Assembly: GCA_000196815.1 (NCBI GenBank)
Contig: FP929003.1
Coordinates: forward strand, 1,573,501 to 1,637,500
DNA length: 64,000 bases
Direction: 5' to 3'
Origin: Nitrospira defluvii
GTDB lineage: Bacteria; Nitrospirota; Nitrospiria; Nitrospirales; Nitrospiraceae
Shown here: one piece after another, positions 35,729-44,912 of the stretch
Layout: each line of letters opens with the position of its first letter
How positions within the stretch are numbered: the first letter of the stretch is position 1
Program-made: the position numbers and the translations under genes
Notes under the pieces: model-generated
Told to the model about the DNA's origin: nothing
What the model saw: only the letters and a program-made list of their open reading frames with translations
Database searches by the model: none

Positions 35729-38355
35729 GCCAAAGTGTAAACGATCTGCGACGAGCCTTCATCCAGTACTTCGAACAGCAGGGACATCGGGCGGTTCCGA
35801 GCGCTCCCTTGATTCCTCAGGCAGACCCGACGCTGCTGTTTACGAACGCCGGCATGAATCAATTCAAGCGGGTGTTCCTGGGCGAGGAGACGCGTGCGTA
35901 TAACCGGGCGGTGACCGTGCAGAAATGTCTGCGCGCCGGCGGCAAGCACAACGATCTTGAAAACGTGGGGTACACGAGGCGGCATCACACCTTTTTCGAG
36001 ATGCTCGGCAACTTCTCTTTCGGCGACTATTTCAAGGAAGAGGCCATCCGGTTCGGCTGGGAATTTCTGACCTCCGTCGTCGGGCTCTCGAAAGACCGGA
36101 TGTGGATCACAATCTTCCGCGAGGACGACGAAGCAGACCGTCTGTGGCAAAAGATCGGCGTCTCTCCGAGCCGCATCGTGCGTTGCGGCGAGAAGGACAA
36201 TTTCTGGCAGATGGCGGATACGGGCCCTTGCGGTCCCTGTTCCGAACTCCATTTCGATCAGGGCCCCTCCGTGCCGGGCGACGCGACGCCGAACGGTGAA
36301 GGCGACCGGGTCATCGAGATCTGGAACCTGGTGTTCATGCAGTTCAATCGCGACAGCGCGGGCACCCTGAATCCGCTTCCGAAACCGAGCATCGATACCG
36401 GTATGGGGTTGGAACGGTTGACGGCGGTCGCGCAGGGGCGGCTCAGCAACTACGACAGCGATTTGTTTGCGCCCTTGTTGGCGGCAATCGGGACCAGGGC
36501 CGGAGCGCAGTACGGTGCGGTGGAACAAGCGGATCGTTCCATGCGCGTCATCGCCGATCACTTGCGGGCCATTACGTTCCTCATGGCCGACGGGGTCTTG
36601 CCGTCGAACGAGGGGCGGGGTTATGTGCTCCGCCGGATTCTGCGACGTGCGGCCCGCCATGGCCGGTTGCTGGGTATTACCGAACCGTTTCTGCATGAAC
36701 TGACGGCGACGGTCGTGGAGCAAATGGGCGAGGCCTATCACGAATTGCGTCCGGCAGCCGGTACGGTAGCGGAGGCGACTCGGGGCGAAGAAGAACGGTT
36801 TATCGCCACGCTCGACCAGGGGTTGCCGATTCTCAACGACATGCTGACCAAGGTGCGGGCCTCCGGTCAAAACATGCTCTCGGGTACCGAAATTTTTAAG
36901 TTGTACGACACCTATGGCTTTCCGATGGACCTCATTGCGGAAGCCTGCCGTGAGCAGGACATCCGACTTGATGAGACGGGATTTGAAGCGGCCATCGAAG
37001 AGCAGCGGACACGCGCCAGAAAGACGGGGGGCTTCGAGAGTGAGACGGCCCGTCCTGCGTTGAGTGAAGTGGCCGCTCGTGTCGGCACGACGGCGTTCGT
37101 CGGCTACGACCATCTGAATTCCGAAGGGGTCGTGCAGGCATTGCTCAAGGGCGATCGCCTGGTGAAGGAAGCGCGTGAGGGTGATGAGATCGAAGTCGTG
37201 TTGGATGTGACGCCGTTCTATGCGGAAGGCGGCGGGCAGGCCGGCGATCAGGGACTTCTGACTGGCCCGGATGGCCGTGTAGAGATTCGTGAAACCACCA
37301 GACCCGTACCGACCTTGATCGTGCACAAGGGTGTGGTGACCTCCGGTTCGATCCGTGAGGGGGAGCGGTTACAGCTCTCCGTGAATCGTCGCACCCGGCA
37401 GGATGCGGCCCGCAATCATACGGCGACGCATTTGGTGCATGCTGCCCTGCGGGATCTGTTGGGGCCGCATGTGAAACAGTACGGGTCGCTGGTGGCCCCG
37501 AATCGGCTGCGGTTCGACTTCGCGCATTTCCGCTCCCTCGCGTCACGCGACATCGATGAGATCGAGTCGATCGTCAATGAGCAGGTGCGTCAGGATCAGC
37601 CGGTGCAAACCGATGTGATGGGAGTGCAGGAAGCGGTGGCGGGCGGAGCGCTGGCGTTTTTCGGCGATAAGTATGGCGATCAGGTTCGAGTGGTTCACAT
37701 CGACACCTTCAGCAAGGAACTGTGCGGCGGCACGCATTGCCGGCGCACGGGCGAAATCGGCCTGTTCCGGATCGTGTCCGAATCGGGAGTGGCAGCGGGT
37801 GTGCGCCGCATCGAATGTCTCACCGGCAGCGGCGCGTTGGATTCGCTCAAGCGATTGGAGGCGGATGTTCGTGAGTTGTCCGACCTCCTGAAAGTGGCGC
37901 CGGGTGAAGTCGTCTCCCGCACCCGCAAGTTGAGCGAGCAACTGAAAGAAAAGGAACGGGAACTCGCGGAAGTGAAGCTCAAGATGGCGAGTACCTCGTC
38001 CGGCGACTCGCAGGCCCGCGAGATCAAAGGGGTGCAGGTTCACGCGCAACGCACGGACGGCCTCGATGTGAACGGCATGCGGGCGCTGGCCGATCAACTG
38101 CGCGACAAACTGCGCAGCGGCGTCGTGGCGCTCGGGGCGGCGAACGACGGCAAAGTGTCGCTGCTGGTCGTGGTGACGAAGGATCTGGTGGGCCGTCTGA
38201 AAGCGGGCGACCTCATTAAGGAGATGGCAACGGAAGTGGGCGGGACCGGGGGAGGGCGTCCTGAGATGGCGCAGGCCGGAGGAAAAAATCCCGAGGGACT
38301 CGGCACCGCGTTAGAAAAAGTTTTTGGGTTGGTCCAGAAGGCCCTCGAAGGGTAA
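35725..38355 (+). CDS. alaS: Alanyl-tRNA synthetase
   Basis: Predicted 876-residue class II synthetase. The N-terminal 'RRAFIQYFEQQGHRAVPSAPL' (region) and 'LFTNAGMNQFK' start the catalytic domain; 'RTATHL'-type editing motif is 'HTATHLVHAAL', and the zinc/editing 'CGGTHC' motif is present. The C-Ala domain has the 'GGGRPEMAQAGG' glycine motif. Length is normal for the family. ATGA overlap with recX makes recA-recX-alaS one transcription unit. Confidence 0.97.
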   Translation: MSQSVNDLRRAFIQYFEQQGHRAVPSAPLIPQADPTLLFTNAGMNQFKRVFLGEETRAYNRAVTVQKCLRAGGKHNDLENVGYTRRHHTFFEMLGNFSFGDYFKEEAIRFGWEFLTSVVGLSKDRMWITIFREDDEADRLWQKIGVSPSRIVRCGEKDNFWQMADTGPCGPCSELHFDQGPSVPGDATPNGEGDRVIEIWNLVFMQFNRDSAGTLNPLPKPSIDTGMGLERLTAVAQGRLSNYDSDLFAPLLAAIGTRAGAQYGAVEQADRSMRVIADHLRAITFLMADGVLPSNEGRGYVLRRILRRAARHGRLLGITEPFLHELTATVVEQMGEAYHELRPAAGTVAEATRGEEERFIATLDQGLPILNDMLTKVRASGQNMLSGTEIFKLYDTYGFPMDLIAEACREQDIRLDETGFEAAIEEQRTRARKTGGFESETARPALSEVAARVGTTAFVGYDHLNSEGVVQALLKGDRLVKEAREGDEIEVVLDVTPFYAEGGGQAGDQGLLTGPDGRVEIRETTRPVPTLIVHKGVVTSGSIREGERLQLSVNRRTRQDAARNHTATHLVHAALRDLLGPHVKQYGSLVAPNRLRFDFAHFRSLASRDIDEIESIVNEQVRQDQPVQTDVMGVQEAVAGGALAFFGDKYGDQVRVVHIDTFSKELCGGTHCRRTGEIGLFRIVSESGVAAGVRRIECLTGSGALDSLKRLEADVRELSDLLKVAPGEVVSRTRKLSEQLKEKERELAEVKLKMASTSSGDSQAREIKGVQVHAQRTDGLDVNGMRALADQLRDKLRSGVVALGAANDGKVSLLVVVTKDLVGRLKAGDLIKEMATEVGGTGGGRPEMAQAGGKNPEGLGTALEKVFGLVQKALEG

Positions 38356-38359
38356 ACTG

Positions 38360-38971
38360 ATGAAAGGCCAACGGATTCTCGCCATCGATCACGGCTCCAA
38401 GCGGATCGGGTTTGCCCTGAGTGATGAGCTCGGGTGGACGGCTCAGCCGCTGGAAACGTTTTACCGGCGAAATCCCGATGCCGATATCCGGCATATCCAG
38501 GACCTGGTTCGTGAACATGAAGTCGGGCAGGTGCTGGTCGGTATGCCGTTGCGGTTGGATGGCGAGATCGGTCCTGCGGCCAAAGTCGTCGCGGAGTTCA
38601 TCCAGCTACTGGAGCCGGCACTGTCTGTCCCGGTGATCACCTGGGATGAACGGATGACCACCTGCGCGGCGGAGGACCTACTGATTGCGGCTGACGTCGG
38701 CCGCCGCAAGCGGAAGGGGATCGTCGACCGTATTGCCGCGGCGATTCTCCTGCAGAGTTATCTGGCGAGTTTGGAACAGCCGGCCACCAGCCAGGCGAAC
38801 GATCTGAACGCACCCGTGGAGACCGATCCGTGGGATTTTGACGAACCCCGAGTCGATGATGCAGAAGAAAGCGATCATGGGCCTGGCTCTGGCGGCAGTG
38901 ATGTTCGCGGCTCTCGCGGGGTATCTGGTACTGCGTTGGGCGCAGAGTCCCGTCGCGAGCGGACCTCCTAA
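38360..38971 (+). CDS. ruvX: Holliday junction resolvase-like RuvX (YqgF) with long tail
   Basis: Predicted 203-residue YqgF-fold nuclease, thought to process pre-16S rRNA 5' ends. 'LAIDHGSKRIGFALSD' is the N-terminal catalytic motif, 'VGMPLRLDGEIGPAA' (usual VGLP) follows, and 'TWDERMTT' gives the conserved D/E. The usual protein ends near residue 140; here a ~60-residue acidic, low-complexity tail continues, and its last 116 nt run out of frame through the start of mltG. It begins 4 nt after alaS. Confidence 0.88.
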   Translation: MKGQRILAIDHGSKRIGFALSDELGWTAQPLETFYRRNPDADIRHIQDLVREHEVGQVLVGMPLRLDGEIGPAAKVVAEFIQLLEPALSVPVITWDERMTTCAAEDLLIAADVGRRKRKGIVDRIAAAILLQSYLASLEQPATSQANDLNAPVETDPWDFDEPRVDDAEESDHGPGSGGSDVRGSRGVSGTALGAESRRERTS

Positions 38972-39908
38972 ACCTCCCTCCCACATTGTCCTCATCCCTG
39001 AAGGCAGCACCTTTCAGCAGGTGGCCGCACTTCTCAAAAACGAGCAGTTGATCCGCAGCCGGTCGGCCTTTTTATTGCTTGGCAAGACGCGGGCCATCGA
39101 TCGCAAGATCCGCCCCGGTGAGTATGAGTTGGATGCCAGTATGTCGCCGCAGGACATTCTGACGAAGCTGCTGGCCGGTCGGGTGGTGCTCCATCCCGTC
39201 ACGATCCCGGAAGGGTACAGCCTGACGCAGATTGCCGAGGTGCTGGCGGCGCAGCAGGTGACGGATACGAAGGAGTTCACGAAGCTGGTGCGCGATCGTG
39301 CGTTTATTTCGACCCTCGGCATCGAGGCCGATTCCCTCGAAGGGTATCTCTTTCCCGAAACCTATTCCTTTGCGAAGGGTACGAAGGCGCGGGAGGTGAT
39401 CAGGGCGATGGTCGATGGTCTCCATCGAGTCTGGGGTACCGAGTTGCAGGAACAGGCGGCCCGCATGAAAATGTCCCTGCATCAGGTGCTGACCCTCGCC
39501 TCTGTCATCGAAAAGGAAACCGGAGCGAAGGATGAGCGGGAACTGATCGCGGCGGTGTTTCATAACCGATTGCGGAAAAAGATCCCGCTGCAGAGCGACC
39601 CGACGGTGATCTACGGGTTACCGGCGTTCGACGGGAACATTCATAAACGCGATCTCTCCGTCATGAGCCCCTACAATACGTATCGTGTGCAGGGTCTCCC
39701 GCCGGGACCGATCGCCAGCCCCGGGGCCCATTCATTGCGCGCGGCGCTCTTTCCCGCCCAGGCGTCGTACTTGTATTTTGTGTCGCGGAATGACGGGACT
39801 CATCAATTTTCCTCCACGCTGGCCGAGCACAATCAAGCGGTGGAGAAATATCAGAAACAGTACTTCCGCAAACGTACCAGGGGTAACCTTGTCGCCCACG
39901 GTGCGTGA
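38856..39908 (+). CDS. mltG: Endolytic murein transglycosylase MltG
   Basis: Predicted 350-residue inner-membrane protein. One N-terminal helix ('MGLALAAVMFAALAGYLVL') is followed by a LysM-like region ('IVLIPEGSTFQQVAALLKN') and the YceG catalytic domain with the conserved 'LEGYLFPETYSF', the catalytic Glu in 'LASVIEKETG', and 'LQSDPTVIYG'. It cleaves nascent peptidoglycan and terminates strands. Tandem ATGs at 38856 and 38859 both lie within ruvX; the overlap is 116 nt. Confidence 0.93.
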   Translation: MMQKKAIMGLALAAVMFAALAGYLVLRWAQSPVASGPPKPPSHIVLIPEGSTFQQVAALLKNEQLIRSRSAFLLLGKTRAIDRKIRPGEYELDASMSPQDILTKLLAGRVVLHPVTIPEGYSLTQIAEVLAAQQVTDTKEFTKLVRDRAFISTLGIEADSLEGYLFPETYSFAKGTKAREVIRAMVDGLHRVWGTELQEQAARMKMSLHQVLTLASVIEKETGAKDERELIAAVFHNRLRKKIPLQSDPTVIYGLPAFDGNIHKRDLSVMSPYNTYRVQGLPPGPIASPGAHSLRAALFPAQASYLYFVSRNDGTHQFSSTLAEHNQAVEKYQKQYFRKRTRGNLVAHGA

Positions 39909-39982
39909 TCGTATCGAGAACCGGTCGCTACACGTCCTGTCTAATTTCCTCATCGATCGTAGAATGTGAAAGGGACATTCGT

Positions 39983-40672
39983 ATGAGTGTGAAGTCGTGG
40001 AATGAATCGTTGCCGCGTTACCTGGACCATACGGTGCTGCGTCCGGAGGCTACCAGGGCTGATGTGTTACGCCTCTGCGCGGAAGCCAGGGAGCAGGGGT
40101 TCGTCGTGATTTTCGTGCCGCCCTGTTATGTGGATGAGGCGGTGGCTGCGGTTGCGGGAACCGATGTCCAGGTCGGCATTCCGATCGGCTTTCCTCTGGG
40201 CGGGCATTCGACGCACGCGAAGGTGACGGAAGCTATCGAGGCGGTGGCGCATGGCGCGCGGGTGCTCGATATGGTCATCAACATCAGCCGCTTGAAATCC
40301 GGCGACTACGATCTGGTACGGAGCGATATGGCCGCCGTCGTTCAGGCGACCCCGGGCGTGAACCACAAGGTGATTCTGGAAACCTGCCTGCTGACGCGAG
40401 AAGAAAAGATCACGGCCTGCCGTCTGGCCGTCGAGGCCGGAATGGACTATGTGAAGACCTCGACCGGATTCAATCAAGCCGGTGCCACGGTGGAAGACGT
40501 TCGGCTGATGAAAGAGGCCGTGGCCGGACGGGCTAAGGTGAAGGCTTCGGGTGGAATCAGAGATTGGAAGACCACGCGTGAGCTGCTGGAGGCAGGCGCC
40601 GACCGGATCGGCACCAGCGCGAGCCTGAAGATTCTGAATGAATGGCGCGCCTCGCTGGTGGCGACGCGGTAA
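39983..40672 (+). CDS. deoC: Deoxyribose-phosphate aldolase
   Basis: Predicted 229-residue TIM-barrel aldolase that splits 2-deoxyribose-5-phosphate into glyceraldehyde-3-phosphate and acetaldehyde. 'LDHTVLRPEAT' opens the protein, 'DMVINI' carries the conserved Asp/Asn, the Schiff-base Lys is in 'YVKTSTGF', and the second Lys is in 'VKASGGI'. The start (MSVKSW) is preferred over an earlier one that lacks a site. deoB follows after 56 nt, completing the deoxynucleoside salvage pair. Confidence 0.95.
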   Translation: MSVKSWNESLPRYLDHTVLRPEATRADVLRLCAEAREQGFVVIFVPPCYVDEAVAAVAGTDVQVGIPIGFPLGGHSTHAKVTEAIEAVAHGARVLDMVINISRLKSGDYDLVRSDMAAVVQATPGVNHKVILETCLLTREEKITACRLAVEAGMDYVKTSTGFNQAGATVEDVRLMKEAVAGRAKVKASGGIRDWKTTRELLEAGADRIGTSASLKILNEWRASLVATR

Positions 40673-40694
40673 ACCGCCATGCCGTGTGAAAGTC

Positions 40695-40722
40695 TTGCTC
40701 GTTCCGGTGGATTTGATATAGT
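40695..40722 (+). promoter_or_regulatory. Sigma70-like promoter for deoB
   Basis: TTGCTC, 16-nt spacer, TATAGT, ending 6 nt before the ATG at 40729. If used, the transcript would be nearly leaderless. Confidence 0.45.
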
Positions 40723-40728
40723 GCGCCC

Positions 40729-41883
40729 ATGATGACGCGAATCGTACTGCTGGTGCTGGATGGTTTCGGTATCGGTGCCTTGCCCGATGCCGACGTATAT
40801 GGCGACGCCGGCTGCAACACCCTGCAGCGGCTAGCCGCCATTTCCAAGGGGCTCGCCCTGCCGAATTTTGAGCAACTCGGCCTCGGGCATCTGGGCCAGT
40901 TTCAAGGTATCCGCCCGATGGTGCAGCCGGAAGGCTGCTACGGAACTCTCGGGTTTTCGACCAAGGGGAAAAATTCTCTCTCCGGGCATTGGGAAATCGC
41001 CGGATACGTGATCGAAGAAGGCGAGCGTCTCTGCGAAACCTTCACGACCGAGCTGGCGAATGCGCTCGAGGCCGCACTGGGACAGAAGACCTTAGGCAAT
41101 TGCCGTGCGGTCACGCAGGAGCCGATCGCCGAGTTCGGCGGACAGCATCAGAAATCGGGGATGCCCATCGCCTGGATCGATACGGCAGGGACTATTTTTC
41201 TGGCGGCGCACGAGCAGGTGGTGCCGCCCGAAGAGCTGCATCGCCTGGCCCGTGAAGCCCGAAAGTTGCTCAAGGGCATGGTGCCGATTGTGCGTGTGGT
41301 CGCCTGCCCCTTCGTCGGGCAATCAGGCAAGTTTAGTGCGACGGAGCGGCGGCGTGATTTTGCCGTGGAGCCACCGGGGCTGACGTTACTGGATCACTTG
41401 AGCCGGGCCAGCCAGCTCGTGATCGGGGTAGGAAAGGTCGGCGACCTGTTCAGCGGGCGGGGGGTGACGAGATCGGTGCCGCTGTTCCAGGCGGAAGCCG
41501 TGATGGATGAAGTGGTGGGCATGTTCAGCAAGGTGCCGCGCGGTCTGATTTACGCGAGCCTTCCGGTCATCAATCCCGATCTTCAGACCACGGTGTCTAC
41601 ATTGCAGCAGATCGATCGCCGGCTTCGGGATTTGCAGGAATCCCTCAAGGTCGGAGATGTGTTGATCATCACCGGCGATCACGGGTTCGACTGTGCCCGG
41701 CCTGATCCCGGTCATTCGCGCGAGTATGTGCCCTGTCTCGTGTCCGGCCCGCGGCTTGCGCGCGGCGTGAATCTTGGGACCAGATCGACCGCAGCGGACC
41801 TTGGCCAAACCATCGGCGAAGCGTTAGGTGCGACCAGACTGCCCTGGGGAGACAGCTTCCTGGATGCGCTGCAGTCCCGCTAG
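40729..41883 (+). CDS. deoB: Phosphopentomutase
   Basis: Predicted 384-residue alkaline-phosphatase-superfamily mutase that interconverts (deoxy)ribose-1- and 5-phosphate. The metal-binding motifs are visible: 'LDGFGIGALPDADVYGD' near the start, 'KNSLSGHWEIAG' with the active-site Ser/Thr area, and 'GDHGFDC' plus 'PGHSREYVP' near the C-terminus. Two adjacent ATGs are possible starts (40729 and 40732). It acts directly upstream of deoC in deoxynucleoside catabolism. Confidence 0.95.
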   Translation: MMTRIVLLVLDGFGIGALPDADVYGDAGCNTLQRLAAISKGLALPNFEQLGLGHLGQFQGIRPMVQPEGCYGTLGFSTKGKNSLSGHWEIAGYVIEEGERLCETFTTELANALEAALGQKTLGNCRAVTQEPIAEFGGQHQKSGMPIAWIDTAGTIFLAAHEQVVPPEELHRLAREARKLLKGMVPIVRVVACPFVGQSGKFSATERRRDFAVEPPGLTLLDHLSRASQLVIGVGKVGDLFSGRGVTRSVPLFQAEAVMDEVVGMFSKVPRGLIYASLPVINPDLQTTVSTLQQIDRRLRDLQESLKVGDVLIITGDHGFDCARPDPGHSREYVPCLVSGPRLARGVNLGTRSTAADLGQTIGEALGATRLPWGDSFLDALQSR

Positions 41884-42045
41884 TGGGAAATCCTGAGGAT
41901 CAGCAGGTCTTATGAGGTGGTGGGGCCGTCGCGGATAGCCATGAGGCTTCCGAATACAGACTCCCGATCCCTTTCCTCGATCCCGTCTTCCTCATCCCAC
42001 CGACCAGTGTTTGTTCATGCAACACGCGCTAGGCCCGAGTTAGAC

Positions 42046-42438
42046 ATGGAAGACTTTCATCTTTCGCCGCGAGAGTATGAAAATATGCCTGGCTTTCTGG
42101 CAACCAGAGCTCCTGGGTTTGTTGAGTCCAAGGAGTATCAGGCGATCAGTCAAGCGGAGAGCATACCCGGTATCGTCATCGCGTTATTCGGCGAATATTT
42201 TCTAAGACTTCAGAAAACGCTGCTGTCCATTGATCGCGACCAAGCCGTCCAAGGCAAGGTGAAGGAGTGCTATAAGATCATCGAGTATATGGCGTCGAGC
42301 AAGGATCCAGAAGTGCGTAATGCTCTTATAACTGAAATATTCCACCAGCTCGACCCGACCGATCTACAACTACGAGAGGAGGTTAGTAAACATCTGCAAA
42401 CTAACTCGCGGGTGCGCTATGAGAAATGGATGACCTGA
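42046..42438 (+). CDS. Orphan immunity-like helical protein (DUF7674-like)
   Basis: Predicted 130-residue acidic helical protein. 'SIPGIVIALFGEYFLRLQKTL' (region) and 'CYKIIEYMASSKDPEVRNAL' resemble small proteins often found beside polymorphic-toxin genes. The ATG at 42046 (MEDFHLS) is preferred; the frame runs upstream to 41917 without supporting signals. Composition is less GC-rich than the housekeeping genes to the left, a sign of transfer. Family assignment is from memory and tentative. No toxin is adjacent except the RHS remnant 0.6 kb downstream. Confidence 0.6.
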   Translation: MEDFHLSPREYENMPGFLATRAPGFVESKEYQAISQAESIPGIVIALFGEYFLRLQKTLLSIDRDQAVQGKVKECYKIIEYMASSKDPEVRNALITEIFHQLDPTDLQLREEVSKHLQTNSRVRYEKWMT

Positions 42439-42676
42439 GAGGAAGAAAAGGGGGGGATGATTTGGCCAGGGTGTTCTGGACACTAGGCAAAAGCGGGCGG
42501 AGCTCCTAATTCCAGTTCGTCGCGCGATACGTCGAGCCCAATGCGCGATGGGCTCAGCGCGTGAGGCGAGGGGAAGACCACTAGTGGGGCTGTGTTTGGT
42601 AGAGTGGCCAGACGATTCGGGGTTAGCCGCATGAATAGCCCAGAGGGTTACAAATAAGAACTTCCGCCTCTCTTGT
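42439..42676. other. Gap between orphan immunity-like genes
   Basis: No gene was recognised in these 238 nt. Fragments with stops in all frames suggest decayed accessory DNA; no known insertion sequence end was found. Confidence 0.3.
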
Positions 42677-42940
42677 GTGGACCGTCGTTCCCGGTGGAAC
42701 CTCAAAGAGCTTCTAGACAAGCCATGCCCCTCCAGCCACTGCCTACAGCGTTTGTACTCAGAACTTTATTCAGATTTTGGCTGTCCACATGAAATTGCCC
42801 GCTTTGTTCGGTACATGCCACTTGAGGATGAATACGATCCACGGAAGCATTCAAAAGTCGAAAATGAGGGGCACATGCTGGAGCAGTGGCGAGATTACCT
42901 TATTGAAGCAGAAAAGAAGTTTGGTTTCGGTCAGGACTGA
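42677..42940 (+). pseudogene. C-terminal fragment of an immunity-like gene (DUF2247-like)
   Basis: An 87-codon frame beginning at a GTG with no ribosome site. From about residue 24 it reads 'QRLYSELYSDFGCPHEIARF', then 'RYMPLEDEYDPRKHSKVENE' and 'LEQWRDYLIEAEKKFG'. This resembles the C-terminal part of DUF2247-type immunity proteins (YMP motif and final LxxxWxxYL). The N-terminal ~20 residues are not family-like, so the gene is probably 5'-truncated. It precedes the RHS remnant on the same strand. Confidence 0.5.
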
Positions 42941-42953
42941 AGCCCGGTTTGGG

Positions 42954-42971
42954 GAAAATGGTGCCAGGCAC
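42954..42971 (+). repeat. Short REP-like motif, copy 1
   Basis: Reads GAAAATGGTGCCAGGCAC. The core TGGTGCCAGGC recurs at 43077-43087 and, degraded, near 49643. It resembles repetitive palindrome-type ends associated with REP/Y1 transposase elements in several bacteria; that identification is tentative. Confidence 0.45.
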
Positions 42972-43069
42972 AATCTCAGGCTCGTCTGAGCGGGAAGCGC
43001 GCTGCCGCGGTGATGTGGGCAGGCGCCGGGAGCGTTGCGAGTGGAGGGCGAATTCCAGCGTGGCTTCAG
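42957..43069. repeat. Left copy of the ~110-bp direct repeat bracketing the RHS island
   Basis: Aligns without major gaps with 49643-49755; about 85% of bases match by eye. On the minus strand it encodes the same ending 'RSRRLPTSPR' as the intact coiled-coil gene at 49687, so this is a severed 3' end of a second copy of that gene. Confidence 0.8.
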
Positions 43070-44912
43070 GAAAAACTGGTGCCAGGCGCCATTCACGATC
43101 ACCGATCCGACAGGGCAAGTCACGACGCTGGCCTATAGCGGGGGCAAGGTGAGCAGCGTCACCGACCCGGCGGGGCGCGTGACGCAGTTGGAGTATGACG
43201 CCAGTGGAAATCTGCAGCGGGTGCGCGGCGCGGATGCCACGGCGGTGACATTTACCTACGACGCCCAGCACCGGCTGATTCGCCGCACCGATGCGCGCAA
43301 TCAGGTCTTCCAGTACCGCTACGATGCCGCCGGCCGGTTTGCCGAGGCTACGTTGCCGGACGGGGCCACCCGAGCCCTGGCGTCGAGCCAGACCGTGGCC
43401 GTCCCCAATTTCACCACTGGCCAGGGCACGGCCGGCAATCCCGCGCCGCTGAGCGCGACCAGCCTGAATCGGGCGACCTTTACCGATGCCAAGGCGCAGG
43501 CGACGACGTTTGAACTGGATGCGTTGAGCCGGGTCACCAAGCAGACCGATGCGCTGAGCCGGGTGACCACCATCACGCGCAATGCCCAGGGGAATCCCAC
43601 GCAGATCACGCGGCCCAACGGCGCTGTGACCGTGATGACCTATGATGCCAAGGGCAACCTGCTCACCGCGACGGAGCAGGCCATCAACGCGACGACGACG
43701 TTCACCTATGAGCCGACGTTCAATCAGGTGACCAGCATCCGCGATCCCAAGGGGAATCTCACTCAGATCGCCTATGATGCGAAAGGTAACCCGCTCACGA
43801 TCACCGATGCGCTGAACCAGGTGACGACCTCCACGTACAACCCGCAGGGCCTGCTCCTCACGACGAAGGATGCGCTGAATCAGACCACCAGCTTTACCTA
43901 TGATGCCCTCGGGCGATTGCTCACCACGACCGATCCGCTGGCCCGTACGACGACGTTGACCTATGACGCGGCGGGCAACGTGGCCACCAGCACCGATGCC
44001 CTCACTCGCGTGACGACATTCACCTATGATGTCAGGAACCGCCTCACCCAGCTGACCGACCCCAATGCGGGCATCACCCGCTACGCCTATGACGGCAATG
44101 GGAACCTTCTCACGGTCACGGATGTGAAGAACCAAGCCACCACCTTCGCTTACGACAGCCGCAACCGGTTGCTCAGCACCACCGATCCCTTGGGCAAAGT
44201 CGAGACCTACACCTACGACGGCAACGACAATTTGACCAAGCGCCACACGCCCAAGGGCGACGACATTCTCTTCGCCTACGATGCCGTGAACCAGCTCGTG
44301 AGCAAAACCCTGCCCGGCACCCAGGTCACCAGCTACGCCTACGATCTCGTCGGCAACTTGACCACTGTGGTCGATCCAGATAGCGTGCTGGCCATGAGCT
44401 ATGACCAGGCGAATCGGCTGCTGAGTGTGAAGACCGACGGCTCGCCGAACCAACCGGCCGTGACGCTGGGCTATGGCTACGATCCCAACGGCAACCGGCT
44501 GACGCTGCCCGATCCGGTCCAGATCACCAGCTACTCGTACGATGCCGTCAATCGCCTCCAGTCCCTCACGCAGCCCCACGCCCGGCCACCCCGTTGCCCA
44601 CGCTGCTGGCTGCATGGCTCGGCGACGGCAGCGCGATCGATCCCGTCGGAGGCCAACATGGCCCGCTCCAACTGGGGACCGCGTTCGACCGCGGTGTGCG
44701 CCATCAGGCCTTTGCCTTCGATGGGGTCGATGACTACGTGCTCATTCCCGATTCCGCGGTGCTGGATAGTCTCAGCACCACCGCGACCGTGGACGCCTGG
44801 ATCAAGCCGGAGGTGCCGGTGGGGGCGGAGGGATGGATCTTCAGCCGGCGCGACCCGTTTGTCAGCGAAGGCTTCTCGGTGGCTCTGTTGCAAGACGGTA
44901 CGCTGCAATTGA
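43035..44912 (+). pseudogene. RHS-repeat protein, N-terminal piece (5'-truncated, frameshifted)
   Basis: From about 43095 to 44590 the frame is a run of YD repeats ('FTYDAQHRLIRRTDA', 'YAYDGNGNLLTVTD' and many more), the hallmark of RHS/YD proteins that form a shell around a toxin. There is no genuine start: the frame opens at a TTG inside the repeat that brackets the island, and no signal peptide, PAAR or N-terminal RHS domain is present. Near 44575-44592, in a CCCC-rich stretch, the coding sense moves to another frame; the rest to 44912 is out-of-frame noise. The continuation is the 44594 piece. Confidence 0.78.
43070..43090 (+). repeat. Short REP-like motif, copy 2, at the RHS truncation point
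   Basis: The core CTGGTGCCAGGCGCC is repeated here. Clear RHS coding sequence begins right after it, so the motif marks the breakpoint where the 5' part of the RHS gene was lost. Confidence 0.5.

Noticed and set aside
35692-37326. Minus-strand open frame opposite alaS
   Set aside because: Antisense to a conserved synthetase with no recognisable domain.
42900-44615. Minus-strand open frame (about 571 codons) opposite the RHS repeats
   Set aside because: Periodic appearance comes from the YD repeats on the other strand. Only its last ~20 codons matter, because they match the end of the 49687 gene.
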